A stretch of 64,000 nt of DNA. Source: Gnetum montanum. Taxonomy: Eukaryota; Streptophyta; Gnetopsida; Gnetales; Gnetaceae. Positions 1-11,224 of this stretch are shown piece by piece. The DNA is taken from positions 354,977 through 418,976 of the forward strand of contig MNCI01000627.1 in NCBI GenBank assembly GCA_015680685.1, given 5' to 3'. The stretch's first letter is position 1; each line of letters starts with the position of its first letter. The notes under the pieces were generated by a model. That model was not told the origin of the DNA. It did not search any database and worked only from the letters and a program-made list of their open reading frames with translations. The position numbers and the translations under genes are program-made.

Positions 1-264
1 CAATCTAGGCGTTGGCAGCAACAAGACTCTTCTCTCTTCTTCTCTTCTATTCTCTCTCCTCTTTTCTCTCAGCTGCCAAATGTGGCCTGATGTCATTGTA
101 ATAAGGTGTTCACCCTTGTTGTCTTGAACACTGGTTTTTCGAGTCTTGTAATAATGAACCGTTCACATGTCATTCCATTAGTTCTATTCCCCTCAATAAT
201 CCCATACCTACCTGATATCATTGTAAGGAACTTGAGGACGAGTTTTCATTCAGTCATGGGGGTA
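1..264 (+). mobile_element. 3' internal tail of an Athila-like LTR element
   Basis: This stretch is the non-coding end of an element whose body lies left of the window. It resembles the sequence before the 3' LTR of element A (25387-25565): both carry a run like 'aataatccc(a/g)tacctacc', then 'cttgaggac(g/a)agttttca', then a G-rich tract directly before TGATGAG. A pyrimidine-rich run (about 27-70) precedes it. I see no coding sequence here. The 3' LTR follows at 265. Confidence 0.75.
256..264 (+). other. polypurine tract before 3' LTR
   Basis: The G-rich tract 'atgggggta' abuts the LTR start TGATGAG. The same 'TCATGGGGGTA' or 'TTGTGGGGGTA' tract precedes the 3' LTRs at 25566 (+), 13062 (-) and 29959 (-), so it is the plus-strand primer of this retrotransposon group. 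Confidence 0.8.
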
Positions 265-1221
265 TGATGAGATGCAGATTGCACAAGCCGCGATATCGCA
301 TCCCCTACGATATCGCGTACGCGATATCGTGTCTTTCCCTACGATATTGCGTACGCGATATTGCGGTGCGCCGCCATATCTATAAATAAGAGGCGGCACT
401 TCCCTCATTTCTCATCCTAGGCATAGCGAAGCTCTGGCGGATTGATCACCCCAGAGATAGAATATTTTCCATGTGCCCGTAGTAGGAGTCCTCCAAGTGA
501 ACGGTTCTTTATTCGAGTAGCTTTGTACCTGAACACAAGTTGTGTACGGCAATAAAGACGAGCTTTGCGGATAAACCTTGCAGTGCATGGATAGGTTTAA
601 TTAATGTTATTTACTGCTTTCCTAGTGACGCGACATGAGTACGACTTGGTTACGAGCGTTGACGAACGTGTACGGCTAGCCAAGGAGTTGGCTACTCATC
701 GCGAATAGTTTCTCTCAACCCTTTCCTCCTAGAGCATGGGACAAGTACGACTTGATTACGAGCATCTACGGATGTGTACGGCTAGTCAAGGAATCGGCTG
801 CTTGTCATACATAGGTTAGTTAAGTGCCTCAGTATGACCGCTTCGAGCACGTGCGTTACGTATGGTGATCCCAGTAACGATTAGCGTTTGGTAAGCCACA
901 GTTGCATAGTTCAGGGTGTGTACGGTAAGTGGGAATGGATGCTAATGCTAGGACTTAGTGCTGTAGTTAGAGTTAGTTAGTTTCTCAACCCTTCATCCTC
1001 ATAGTTTAGGAGATAAACCAAAAAATACCAAAAAAATCATATACCTCAGACTTGCTTAACCATACACCGTGACACATACAAGCAAGCCTAGGAAGACAAC
1101 GAACGATTAACCCCAAGTGTTTCTTGTGGCGTTAAGGCATTTAGTCTGTGGAGTTCGACCGGATCGTGCGTACATGCTCGTATTCGTATGGTTGAGTGTA
1201 GGGGTACCTCGCCACTCATCA
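265..1221 (+). repeat. A-type LTR (3' LTR)
   Basis: The LTR runs from TGATGAG to CTCATCA, 957 bp, and follows a polypurine tract. No primer-binding site follows, so it is a 3' LTR or a recombined one. U3 holds an array of GATATCGC-type palindromes (about 288-370) directly upstream of TATAAATAAG at 381. The R/U5 part has a partial tandem duplication with a period of about 106 bp (units near 638 and 744). The last 45 bases (gctcgtattcgtatggttga, then gtgtaggggtacct...) are shared with every other LTR here. At 1222 the sequence switches to a reversed pol remnant, so this element was inserted into that older one. Confidence 0.85.
288..390 (+). promoter_or_regulatory. A-type palindrome array and TATA box
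   Basis: Positions 307-330 form a perfect 24-bp palindrome made of two ACGATATCGC arms. A second, imperfect copy lies at 341-364 and half-units flank both. TATAAATAAG follows at 381-390. The position directly upstream of the TATA box suggests a promoter element; the function is inferred from position and symmetry only. Confidence 0.6.
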
Positions 1222-1890
1222 GTTGTGACATTAGCTGTCTTCTACAACACACCACCTTATGAAGCCATCAGAACATCTTTTATAAAGATGCTATTTAACA
1301 ACCAAGTAAGGCTTTACCTAATGTTGAAATCATTGGATCTTTTTGTTATCCCACATAGGAGGGTTTTTCTTGGCCACTAAGTAGTTTAGATAAATCTCTA
1401 AACCATAGGCATTCATGTCTACTATTTTGGTTGAAATGACCTTGCAAATATGATCATCCGAAAAGTCATCAAGAAGCATACCTTATCCATTATTGCGAAA
1501 TCAACCACAATAGATGATCTACCACCACATTTTTAGCTCCTTTGTAATCAATCATGTAAAGATCAGATTCCTACAAAACAACCTACCATAAAATCACATA
1601 GGGATAGATATCTGTTTTGTTCATGAGAAATTAGATAGTGTTCTGATCAGTGTTGATGAAGATTTTGCACTAAAGAACATAATGTTTGAAATTTTGTAGT
1701 GCAAAAATGATGAACATCAAATCCTTTTTTATGATGATGTAATTTAGTTGAGGTCCCACAATGCTTCAGCTAGCATAGTGGATGTAGTAGGGCCTCTTCT
1801 TCTCATCAAATTGTATTAGGATAACACCTAATGCAAAATCACAAGCATCTATCAATGAAGGACATTTTTCTAGTTAGGACTCTCCAACAC
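1222..1890 (-). pseudogene. RNase H and start of integrase, Athila-like pol remnant
   Basis: The reverse strand reads as a decayed RNase H: a 'DACDFALGVIL' segment near 1865-1830, then 'RPYYIHYAS', 'LNYI', 'FALQNFKHYVL' and 'DYKGAKNVV'. It runs on into the integrase N-terminal region ('LYKRCSDGFIRWCV' near 1290-1240). Element E at 35150-35760 has the same order without the breaks. Several in-frame stops are present, so no protein is made. The remnant ends abruptly at 1222, where the A-type LTR sits. Confidence 0.75.
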
Positions 1891-1959
1891 TGGATTTTTC
1901 ATTAGCCTTTCCTTTAGACAATGAAAAACATTTTTGCATTTCTTGCTCCACAAGATGGA

Positions 1960-2745
1960 ACATCTTTCTTCATGAGCTCAAATAAAGGCCTAACTATTCT
2001 AGAATAATCTTTGATGAATCAATGATAATAGCTTTAGTGGCCAAGAAAAGATCACACCTCTTTAACTATTATGTGAATTATCATCATGTTCTTGTTGGTG
2101 TGGATCTTTTCAAGATCTACTTCAATCCCTTTTTTAGAAACTTTGTGGCCAAGAATAATGCCCTCATCCATCATCAAGTAGCTCTTCTTCCAGTTCAACT
2201 TCAAACTCATCCAACAACAATGACATAAAACAGCTTCAAGCTAGTCTAAGTCTTCTTGAAATGTTTTATCATAAGTGGAAAAGTCATCCATAAAGACTTC
2301 TATATTCTTACTAATATAATCTTGGAACATGGGCATAAATAGCCATTGGAATGTGAATGGTACATTGCATAACCCAAAGGGCATGTGCATGAAGGCAAAG
2401 ACTCCCCATATATAAATGAAGGTAGCTTTTGCTTGGTCTTCTGGTGCAATGTTGATCGGATTGTAAATAGAGTATTTAATAAGAAAGTTGTAGTACTTGT
2501 GGCCAAAGATATTGTCTAATACCTAATCTATAGGGCCAAAGGGAAATGGTCCTTGAAAGTGAGAACATTCAACAACCTATAGTTGATGCAAACTCTCCAT
2601 TCATTACTTTTCTTGCATGCAACTATAGTCAAACTGACCCACTCACTATCAAAAATAAGGATAATGAAATCAACCCATAGCAAATGATTGATTTTTCTCT
2701 TTACCACATTTCTCATATTAGGATTAAGTCTCCATTGAAGTATTC
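1960..2745 (-). pseudogene. reverse transcriptase, Athila-like pol remnant
   Basis: Reverse-strand translation gives the Ty3/Gypsy RT order. 'QWRLNPNM' (about 2740) comes first, then 'DSEWVSLTIVACKK', 'WRVCINYRLLNVLTFKDHFPL' broken by substitutions, the active-site segment 'EVFMDDFSTY' (about 2285-2310), 'LNWKKSYLMM' and 'GHKVSKKGIEV', and finally the thumb-like 'SFLGH'. The FMDD catalytic box survives, but frameshifts and stops split the frame. The FMDD form and the 'KDHFPL' segment are typical of the Athila/Tat side of Ty3/Gypsy. It lies between the protease (3419-3733) and RNase H (1222-1890) in normal pol order. Confidence 0.8.
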
Positions 2746-3418
2746 ACTAATTATTGGCACTTAGGTTCGTGTATATGTGATGTTGACAAATGCAGGAGTC
2801 AATTCCTATGAGTTCATCATTGAACTATGTAAAGGCTTTTCTCCATTTTGTAACTATCTTTTTCAATTCATTCTTTTGGAAGATCATCAGGAAGGAATTA
2901 ATCATGACTAGATGACCATCAATGAGGAATAGATACTCTAAGACTTTTGGAAGAAGCTTGAGTTCTAGCAATGGTGTTAGAACATTTTGGGATAAATCAA
3001 GAATGCCTCAAAATTTAGGGTTACATTGCATTGCTACAACAACCTTCATTGTGTTCCTTGCTTCTGAATCAGATGACTTGGCATCGGATAAGATAAGAGA
3101 GTGAATGGATCTCTTAAAGACCTGATTCGTGGCTTCATGGACAAGACATTCTTTTAGATAATTAACATCTTTGATGACATAGAAACATTTAGCAACACAG
3201 TAGTTGTAACCATACTTACCATAATACTGGGAAGGATTACATGAAATTCATTTATAATGGATCTTCTCAATTGCATCGTTATAGCCAATTTTAAAGTGAA
3301 GGCCTTGGAAGACAAACCTAACATCAATGATGCCTAACCAAGCTCTTCCCTTGATGAAAAGGAAGATGTCTTCCACTTTATTCTCTTGTTTAATCATTAA
3401 GAAATCTATAGGGTATGG

Positions 3419-3733
3419 TTATCTAGCCAAAGTTATCATCACATCATGTACTTGTCCCCAAGGGTATGTGTAGGATTGGTCTTCCAACTCCAACTTGATG
3501 TTAGTACTTTTGAAAAAGGAAAGCCCATAATCAAGGTAATGTTGTAATGAAATAATGTTAACTCTCGAACCAAAGTAGCAAAGAGCTACGCAATGATCTT
3601 TCTCACCAATTGGAATCTCCACCATAGGAATACTAATATCTAACTTCTTTTCATGCAGATGATCTTCTTTTACCCCCTTTGTGGCCACCTTAGATATGGT
3701 AATAGTTATGACACTCTTGCCATCATGTGTCAT
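3419..3733 (-). pseudogene. retropepsin-like protease fragment
   Basis: The reverse strand has a 104-codon open stretch with the segment 'ALCYFGSRVNIIS', which aligns with the protease core 'ALLDLGSSVNLIS' of element E and its relatives. The catalytic Asp is replaced by Tyr and the following Leu by Phe, so the enzyme would be dead. It is followed by 'LELEDQSYTYPWGQVHDV', which matches 'LDLAYQSITVPLGLVEDI' in element E. It is part of the same reversed pol remnant as the RT at 1960-2745. Confidence 0.7.
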
Positions 3734-4525
3734 TATGCTTGATTTGCCAGATTCTATTAAGGAACTCCTCCATGAAGTGGATTTTTCACTTTAATCGTGT
3801 TCAAGGATTGGAATTAGGACCTCTTGGATGTAGACTCTTGTTTTGCTTGAATTGTTATCATCTCCTGAAGAGGATGGAGTGGATTCAATTCCATGGCTCT
3901 AATGTCTACACTTACAATAGAATTTCCTACCATGGGACCTCCCATTTCACTCTACAACCATATTAATAAGGGCTTGGTAATATTGCCTAGCAACATGTAG
4001 CAGCACATGCATCCTTTAATTTTGAAACTTGAAACTTGAATCTTGAATAGTTGGGGGCAAGAAACATTTGAAACTATATATGCATTTTTGTTGCTATAAT
4101 CGCAAACCACTAATTATGAAATTTTTTTGATTTGCAAAGCCCTATTAGCTGATGCCTTGGTCTTGGTATTCCATTATCCCCATTTCTAAATTTTCCCAAA
4201 TTTAAAACTAAAGCAAACCTTTCACATTTTCCAAATTTGAATAGCTACTTTGTATAACTATTTTTTGTTATTATCCTTTTGTTTTTTCGATATTGTACAC
4301 TAGGAAACATGGATAGAACATTTTGGATTTTGAATTAGATGCTTATCAAAGCATTGCGACCTCAAGTTTTCACAGGGATAATGATTGTAATATGTCTTTT
4401 TAAGCCAATAATGGTTGATAATGATACAAGGTTTTTAACATTTGAGATGAGGATATTTCTTTATGTATCATAAAGTATGTTTGTCTTTATTTCATAAAAT
4501 ATGTAAATTCATTCATTTTTGGTAC
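3734..4525. other. unassigned AT-rich stretch
   Basis: Reverse-strand sequence near 3734-3960 may be the gag-to-protease linker of the remnant, but I cannot align it convincingly. From 3966 on it is AT-rich with no sustained reading frame. It ends at the target duplication of the solo LTR. Confidence 0.4.
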
Positions 4526-4530
4526 ATAGT

Positions 4531-5388
4531 TGATGAGTGGCGAGGTACCCCTACACTCAACCATACGAATACGAGTGTTCTCACGCGCGATCTGGTCAAA
4601 CTCCGTAAACAGACTAGTTGTGGCACCTAGATAGTTATCCTTAGGTCACAGTTCGCTGTCTTCCCACCTAGACTAGTATTAGCTTTGTCACGTATGGTTT
4701 AGTCTAGAGTGAGGTGTATGATGTGTTCTAACCTAATGCTACTCCTGAAGGCAATGGAAAGTAATATTAACTAATCTAGGAGAGAGAGGGTAAGAGAGTC
4801 TAAACTAGCCTAAGTGCGATGAGCATCCGTTCCTTAATCATCCATACACATCTTGGACCTCGTGCACGACTACCACTGGGATTACCATGCGCATGGCCTA
4901 GGTACGCTACTGGGTTACCAAGTAGTCACACTTAAATGCTCGTGATTAAGTCGTACTCATTCTGCTTTTAACATGAGTTCAGGGTGAGAGATATTAACTA
5001 AGAAAGTACTAAATAACAATTAAATAAACAATTAATTAAACTAAGTGAATGCTGAAATGATGAAGTAATCTCGATCTTTATTTTCGGTCATGTGCGTGTC
5101 CAAGTACGTTACACTCGAATAAGGATGTTGTACAATTACAATCACCACACTGCGGGCAAACACTGGGAAATTATTCTATCTCTGGAAGGGAAAAACTACC
5201 AGAGCTTCGCTAAGAGACTAAAAATAGATGGAGAAACAATGGAGAGCCGCCTCTTATTTATAGAACTGGCGACGGGCTGCGATATCGCGTCGGCTGTGAA
5301 ACCAGGGATGCGATATCGCGGGTGCAATATTGTGGGTGGGTTATCGTGGGTGTGTTATCGCGCCTCTCAGCAAATTCATGACTCATCA
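4531..5388 (-). repeat. solo A-type LTR with target-site duplication
   Basis: On the minus strand the LTR runs from TGATGAGT (5388) to ACTCATCA (4531), 858 bp. It is flanked by the 5-bp direct repeat ATAGT at 4526-4530 and 5389-5393, so the whole insertion is present and its interior has been lost by LTR-LTR recombination. A-type palindromes (GCGATATCGC forms) lie at about 5278-5365, upstream (minus strand) of the TATA-like box at about 5250-5262. The open frame at 5092-5445 crosses the LTR end and is not a gene. Confidence 0.92.
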
Positions 5389-6144
5389 ATAGTTTTCGAT
5401 ATTAAAAGACAAATATTGATTCATATAATTGACCTTTTGAGATAATTGTTATGAACAACCCAATGAAAGATTTCAACCTAATAATTAATATCATTATTTT
5501 TGTAACAAATGCTTATCATTTTGCAATTATAGACTTTGTGGACTTGTCCTCCAAACATATAGACAACATTAATAATGATAACTAATATTGATAAAGAATT
5601 TCATACATAGGATTGATGACTCTCAACAAGCTTGATTTGACATGCAAATTATTTAATTTTTATTAATTTTTAATTCGTATTATCGTGGTCTCTTTGTTTT
5701 AGCCCAAGAGAACCAAGTTGCAACTTTGATGATAACAAAATGGCAATGAAAAAAATCACTTCCATCTTTTACAAAATACTTTAGAAACAAATATGAAACA
5801 CACATGCTACATGATAAGATATTGTATATTTTATTTAGAATTTTTATAGTGACATTTCATAGGAGAATTTCAATGACAAAAATCGAAGACAAAGAAATGA
5901 TTATCTCAAATAGGATCATGGGTGAGATAAGAGAAACTTACTAAGATTCTTTGGCAATGAAATTGGGAGATCCATCCCTAGCAAAAGAAATGAGTACAAC
6001 AACCCAGTTCATCCATCCCTATTGTAGAAGTCCCTCTCCAAGATCTAGAAACTTCAATTCAATGGAATGCTTGTTTTCTCAAAATAAAGGTATACGCTTA
6101 AGATATTGCTTATGATAAGGTTTTTGAGACACACATATTACACA

Positions 6145-6202
6145 TTGACAAGGGTGTTGCAAGATAAAAGTTGTTGACAAGGGTGTTGCAAGATAAAAGT
6201 TG
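6145..6202. repeat. 29-bp tandem duplication
   Basis: Two nearly perfect copies of a unit beginning 'ttgacaagggtgttgcaag' lie head to tail. It is a simple local duplication. Confidence 0.85.
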
Positions 6203-6550
6203 CTCAACAAGTGGGGCATTCATTAAAGTTAGAGAGTATATTCCAAAACATTATATATTTATAGAATGTAAAAGAGATATATAAGAACTAAGAAGGAAAA
6301 TCACATTCCCTAAAGTAAAAACATTACACCTTTATGTGGATATAACATCTAAAATGACATTGGCTAAATTTCAAGTACATGTGCACAAGCAAGTGAAGTA
6401 TAACGAAATACAAATAGACACTTATATAACTTTTTAAAAACATTTACGAATTTATCTCTGAATTCATAGCATATGCTAGGAACATGATGCATACTAATAG
6501 AACAACAATGCCAAATGGCAGCCGTAATGTAGAAATGTATAAAATAGCCT

Positions 6551-6712
6551 TATGGAACTGCCCATTTCTAATACAACCTATAAAAATCAAATTTATCTTT
6601 ATCAAATAATAAGCTTCACAATCTCTACACAGCTGTCTTTATGAAACTGTCCATTTCTAGTATAACCTATAAAAATTAAATTCATCTCTATCAAATAATA
6701 AGCTTCACAACT
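6551..6712. repeat. 89-bp period tandem duplication
   Basis: Two diverged copies begin 'tatggaactgcccatttcta' (6551) and 'tatgaaactgtccatttcta' (6640), and both contain 'tcaaataataagcttcacaa'. They lie just beyond the stop codon of the NLR gene and may be within its 3' untranslated region. Confidence 0.8.
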
Positions 6713-6825
6713 ACCATATACAAGTATACCTAAAGACCTTCAACAAGCCATGAGAAGGCGGCGGTTGTACACAACAATTTACAGTCGTGCAATGAAACGG
6801 TGTGAATTTCCATGGGCACGAGAGT

Positions 6826-9800
6826 TCACCACCACGTCCGGGCATAAATGTGAACGCGCGGCGGAAATGGTGAAGTCTTAGACCAGTCGTGCGGTACTGT
6901 ATCGAGCGCCAACGTTGTCAAGCGCTTCAGTTTGACCATTTCCTTCCAACACTTCTCTGGTGGATCACTATTCCAAACCCACAAAATGGTGTGCAGTGAC
7001 CCAAGATTGCTGAAGTCACTGGACAACTCTTCCATTTTCTGGCAGGCGAAGAACGACAACTCCTTCAACGAAGACAGCATTCCAAAGCCCTCCGGCAGTC
7101 GTCTCAGCTGTCCAGATAACAATCGTAGTATCTGCAAGCACCGCAGCTGCCCAAAGCTCTGTGCAAGCTCACTCAAAGACTCGCAGTAGATGTTGAGCTC
7201 TCGGAGGTTGTTTGCAACTGCTGAAGCAGCACTGCAAAACTCTCTCGGAACCTTCACTTCCACTTCCGTACTTTCATCCCAAATCAAAGTGAGTGCTCTT
7301 AGCTTGCTCAACCTTGCCATGCTCTCCCAGTCTGAGGCTCCGCAGTTGTCCCATCTCAAGTACCGCAACTGTGGTGAAATCTGATGACGAGGATGAAATT
7401 GAATGATAATAATAATTATTACTTTAAAAATTATTGATAAAGTACTTTGCTTACCTGTTGCAGGTTGATTACTTTATCATCATCTTCATCTTGGGATCCT
7501 ATGCCCTTCAACAACATAAATTTGAGTGAAGGAGCGCTGTGCAAGGGAAACACTGACGTTGATGCTGCGTACACAACGAGTTTTTCGAACGCCGTCTCTT
7601 GGCATCGGATTCCTCCAAAAGTGTAGGGCGCCCACAGCAGTTGCAAGTTCTTGGCCACCCCTTGTGGCAGCCCCTTGCTCCCATCAATACAGGAAAATGG
7701 AAACAACACAAGCCCATGGATCCCCATGGAGGATGTCTGCAAATAGATAAACAAAGTAATAATAAGAATGATAGTAATATTTGTTTGCTCAAATTCAATT
7801 GGCCTTTTTCTGATAACAATTTTGTGATTTTGCCGAAATTAACTTTAATTTTATTTTACAATACTATTCAAATTTATTTTTCTATTAATTTTATTTAAAG
7901 TTTAAAAAATATATTATCTATAGATTGTAAAGCTTTTGATTGCTTTTGAAACTTTAAAAACTTTAGACACAGATAGAATTTTATAGTTGCAGATTTGCAT
8001 AGTTTAGTCCATATAAGGACACTTAGTAATTTTCTTATTGATATTTTTAAAACTCATAGCAGGTATATTTCTCCTATTCAATAGATCTACAGGGTTTATA
8101 AAACTTTCAAATAAATTTGTATTTTACCTTAATGATTTTTTTAAAAAAATAAATTTAAATAATTTAAAAAAAATGAAATTAACTACAAATAAAATTGTAT
8201 TAAAGGGAAGCAAAATTGCTATCAAAATAACAATTTAATAAACAAAACGAGTGTTTAAATAATTAGACCCAATTATATTTAAAAGTCAAAAAATGATACC
8301 TAAATCTGTTGTTTTCTTTCTTAAAATAAAATTTATTAAAAAAGTCATTGCAGACTCGACTCAAGTTAACAAAATTTCTGATCCAACCACTAATCATTAA
8401 ATCCATAATTTATTCCGGACTTCAAAAACTATGGACAAAATAAATGATTACACAGAAAGACTCGCATCGTATGGCATCCACCTTCCTTAAAAAAGGAGAA
8501 TAAAAAGAGTAAACTGAAATAAATACTAAAACACGAGACCATGCCATACCTGCTCCTCTAAGGATCGCAGTTCACCATTATTACTGATATATCTGTAGTT
8601 GTTGGGTTTCGTGATACAGCAACGCCAAAGAGGATAAGGAATACGAAAGCTGCCACGGCCATCTGGTAGAAGCATGCCCTTGTCCTGTAAAAACTTTAAC
8701 GCATCCCCTTCCAATACATCTTCTATCACATCTCTTAACGCATTCCATGCAAACAATGGCCCATCTATTGAATCTATGGAATCTCTTGACGTTCCCAAAC
8801 ATGGCCAAAATATATTCCAGCAAACCATTATATGGCAAATGAGTTGAAAAGCATCTATATATTCCCGAGTCAGGAAGTCCTGTGTGAGAAGCAACTGGCT
8901 GATGATTTTTTCCCATTTAGAATCATCATCATTGTTATCATCAAAGATGTCGGACAGCTGTTGAAATGCACTATGTAGGCATGGTTTAGCAGAAATGTAT
9001 TTAGCCATCACTATTAAGCATTCTGGTATGCCCCTGCAAAATTCAATCATTCTCTTTACTACTTGTGGAACATCATCCTCAACTGGTGCTGCTGGAAGCA
9101 TCTGCCAAGCACTAAGACCCATGGCTGATTTCACAAGCTCCTTCAATTCCTGCATTGTTTTCACAGACCTCCTCGTCACAATCTCTATCTCTTCTGGTAA
9201 CCGCTTGACTACTCTGGTCTCATTAACTTGTGCTGGTAGCATAATATAGTTATACATGCAATCTTCACTCAACACTTCCTTACATTCCTTCCAAGTGTAC
9301 TCTAAGTCCCTGCTAGTCACTACAATCCTAAACTTACTACCTTTGGCATCTCTAAGGAGCACCCGCAGCTTCTCAGACAATTTTTTTGTTGCATTATCAA
9401 AGTAAATGAAGTTGCATATGTCTAAGGCAACATCCTCTTTGGATTCTAGAAAAACCAAGTTTATCAAGTCATTTGTGCGATGATAATGATCTTTAACAAA
9501 GAGCTTATCATGTAACTCCTCCTCCTCCCCTGCTTCAGTCTTTTCTTCATCATCATCTTTAAACCCAGCCTCACTCTCTTCATAGAGTTCATGGTCACCG
9601 TCATTAATATTCTCTTCAATATCATCATAGCATGCCTTCTGTTTTTTACTTTCTTTCGACTCATACCTATCCCACTGTTCTTGTATTACATAGTCAGTAC
9701 TCAAATCCCGCTGTTCTTGTATTACAGAGTTATCAATCCACGTGTATCGAATATAGTTACAAAGTGGAATGTGAATTGAAGTAAAAACTGCATCAGCAAC

Positions 9801-11224
9801 GGTGGTTTTTCCTACCCCGGCATCACCGCTCACAATGACAGCCACTGTTTGTCTTTGGCTTCCCCACTCAAGCATTTCGATGATATCCTGCTTCTCCCTC
9901 TCGATGCCAACTGCATCATAATCACTGCTTATCATATTTCACGAAATTTTTTTAAAAATCCATGATTATAAAATTGAGAAACTCAACACACGTACCTGCA
10001 TTGTGCGGATAGTTCATGAAGGGACGTCCAGCTATAGGCGAGGATCTGACCCCTAAAAAAATCAAAGACCCTGACCATGTACACAATTCTTTATACACAC
10101 ATTCCATTTTACCCAAAAACCACATCAGCGATTCCTTATATAAGCACCCCTGCAAATACCTGCAACAAGCAGATTCAAAAAATTTATAACCCCTGGTTCT
10201 TACTGACCGGCAGACAATTCTATTTAAAACTTTTCCTATCTTACATCAAAATAAAAAATGAATGTCATATAAACCAAAGATGATGCTGAGTCCCTTGCTA
10301 TAGAAATCCCTTGGCATTAAAATCAAAAATCTCAAAATGAACATGCATACCTTGTAAGATAAGAGCCATTCACATGAAATGCACATATAATGGATCCTTC
10401 AATTAATAACTCTGCACCCTTCTGTAATTCTTCTTGTAACTTTGGACTGTCCTTCATTGGATTTCTCAGCTCGTATAATAGTTTTCCCAATTCGCACATT
10501 TGCCGGAAAACATCCAGGCATACTTTCTTCATGTGCTGATTAATGTTAGACGAGTTTTCCAGGGATGCACCCAATGAAACAAGACTTACTGCAATCCTGG
10601 CCTCCCTTGGCACATCTCTAAATATCATATAAGCAAGAGTGTTTGCATCGTTCTCTCCTTTAGGAAAATAAAGTTTCTGATTCAACAGAACCATATCAAT
10701 GTCCAACATTACATCATAAACACATGATTACAATGACCAGCTACGCTATTTGCTTGTAGGCAATTTTGTCAGACAAAATACAGACATCACACTAACAAAA
10801 ATATATCTAAATACCAGGACGGACTCTTTTGGCTTTTCCCTTTTAAACAGCTCTCGTAGATTAGGCAAACATTCCAACCTCTGCCAAAATGGTCTCCCTC
10901 TACTCTTCAACGTCTCCTCCACGTTTTCTTGCCCTTCATCCTGTGCAGAATAATGCAGAGCATCTATCAACAAATTATAAATGGTTAGCTCTGAAACAGG
11001 AAAAATCTTAGATAGAAAAATCTCACCTCTATAACCCGTAAAAGTACAAAAATTTGGTCACACAGATCTCTCAGATCCATTGTCCTTAGCGAATCCAAAG
11101 AATGGAAAACAGATGCACCACTTGTTGAAGGCTGAGGCTCATCGTCAAGAGGAGTCTGAGATGTGGTTATGCCACTGCTATTACTCTTCTTCCAAAATCT
11201 GCGTAAGCCCCTGGACTTACCCAT
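6826..11224 (-). CDS. NB-ARC/LRR (NLR) immune-receptor-type protein, seven exons
   Basis: I read seven exons on the minus strand: 11224-11027, 10940-10815, 10676-10351, 10052-9996, 9924-8550, 7736-7455 and 7380-6826. All junctions are GT-AG with matching phases and no internal stop, giving about 972 residues. Residues 1-235 are a helix-rich N-terminus with no TIR domain and no coiled-coil family I recognise. The P-loop GDAGVGKTT is at about 269-277. An acidic insert (about 320-375) follows, then a weak Walker B 'FIYFDNA' (about 408), RNBS-B-like 'FRIVVTSRD' (about 434) and a GLPLA-equivalent 'RGIPECLIVMA' (about 533). No MHD motif is visible. Leucine-rich repeats fill about 789-950 ('LRYLRWDNC', 'LSKLRALTL', 'LQILRLL'). 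The family acts as an intracellular pathogen sensor with a nucleotide switch; that role is inferred here. The start at 11224 has good context (purine at -3, G at +4), but the frame stays open to Met at 11263 and 11347. Confidence 0.85.

Larger units (their letters stand above)
5394..6825. other. intergenic DNA downstream of the NLR gene
   Basis: AT-rich, with no sustained coding frame on either strand. It holds two short tandem duplications: 29-bp units at 6145-6173 and 6174-6202, and an 89-bp period repeat with units starting at 6551 and 6640. Its right end must contain the 3' untranslated region of the NLR gene, but I could not fix a polyadenylation signal. Confidence 0.5.

Noticed and set aside
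2022-2228. Plus-strand open frames within 1222-3733
   Set aside because: They are shadows of the reversed RT, RNase H and protease.
5092-5445. 117-codon open frame on the plus strand
   Set aside because: It lies within the reversed solo LTR and crosses its end; LTR identity and the target duplication explain the sequence.
7431-7819. Separate small genes around the sixth exon of the NLR
   Set aside because: Overlapping frames at 7431-7819 are explained by exon 7736-7455 with good splice sites on both sides; the other frames are shadows.
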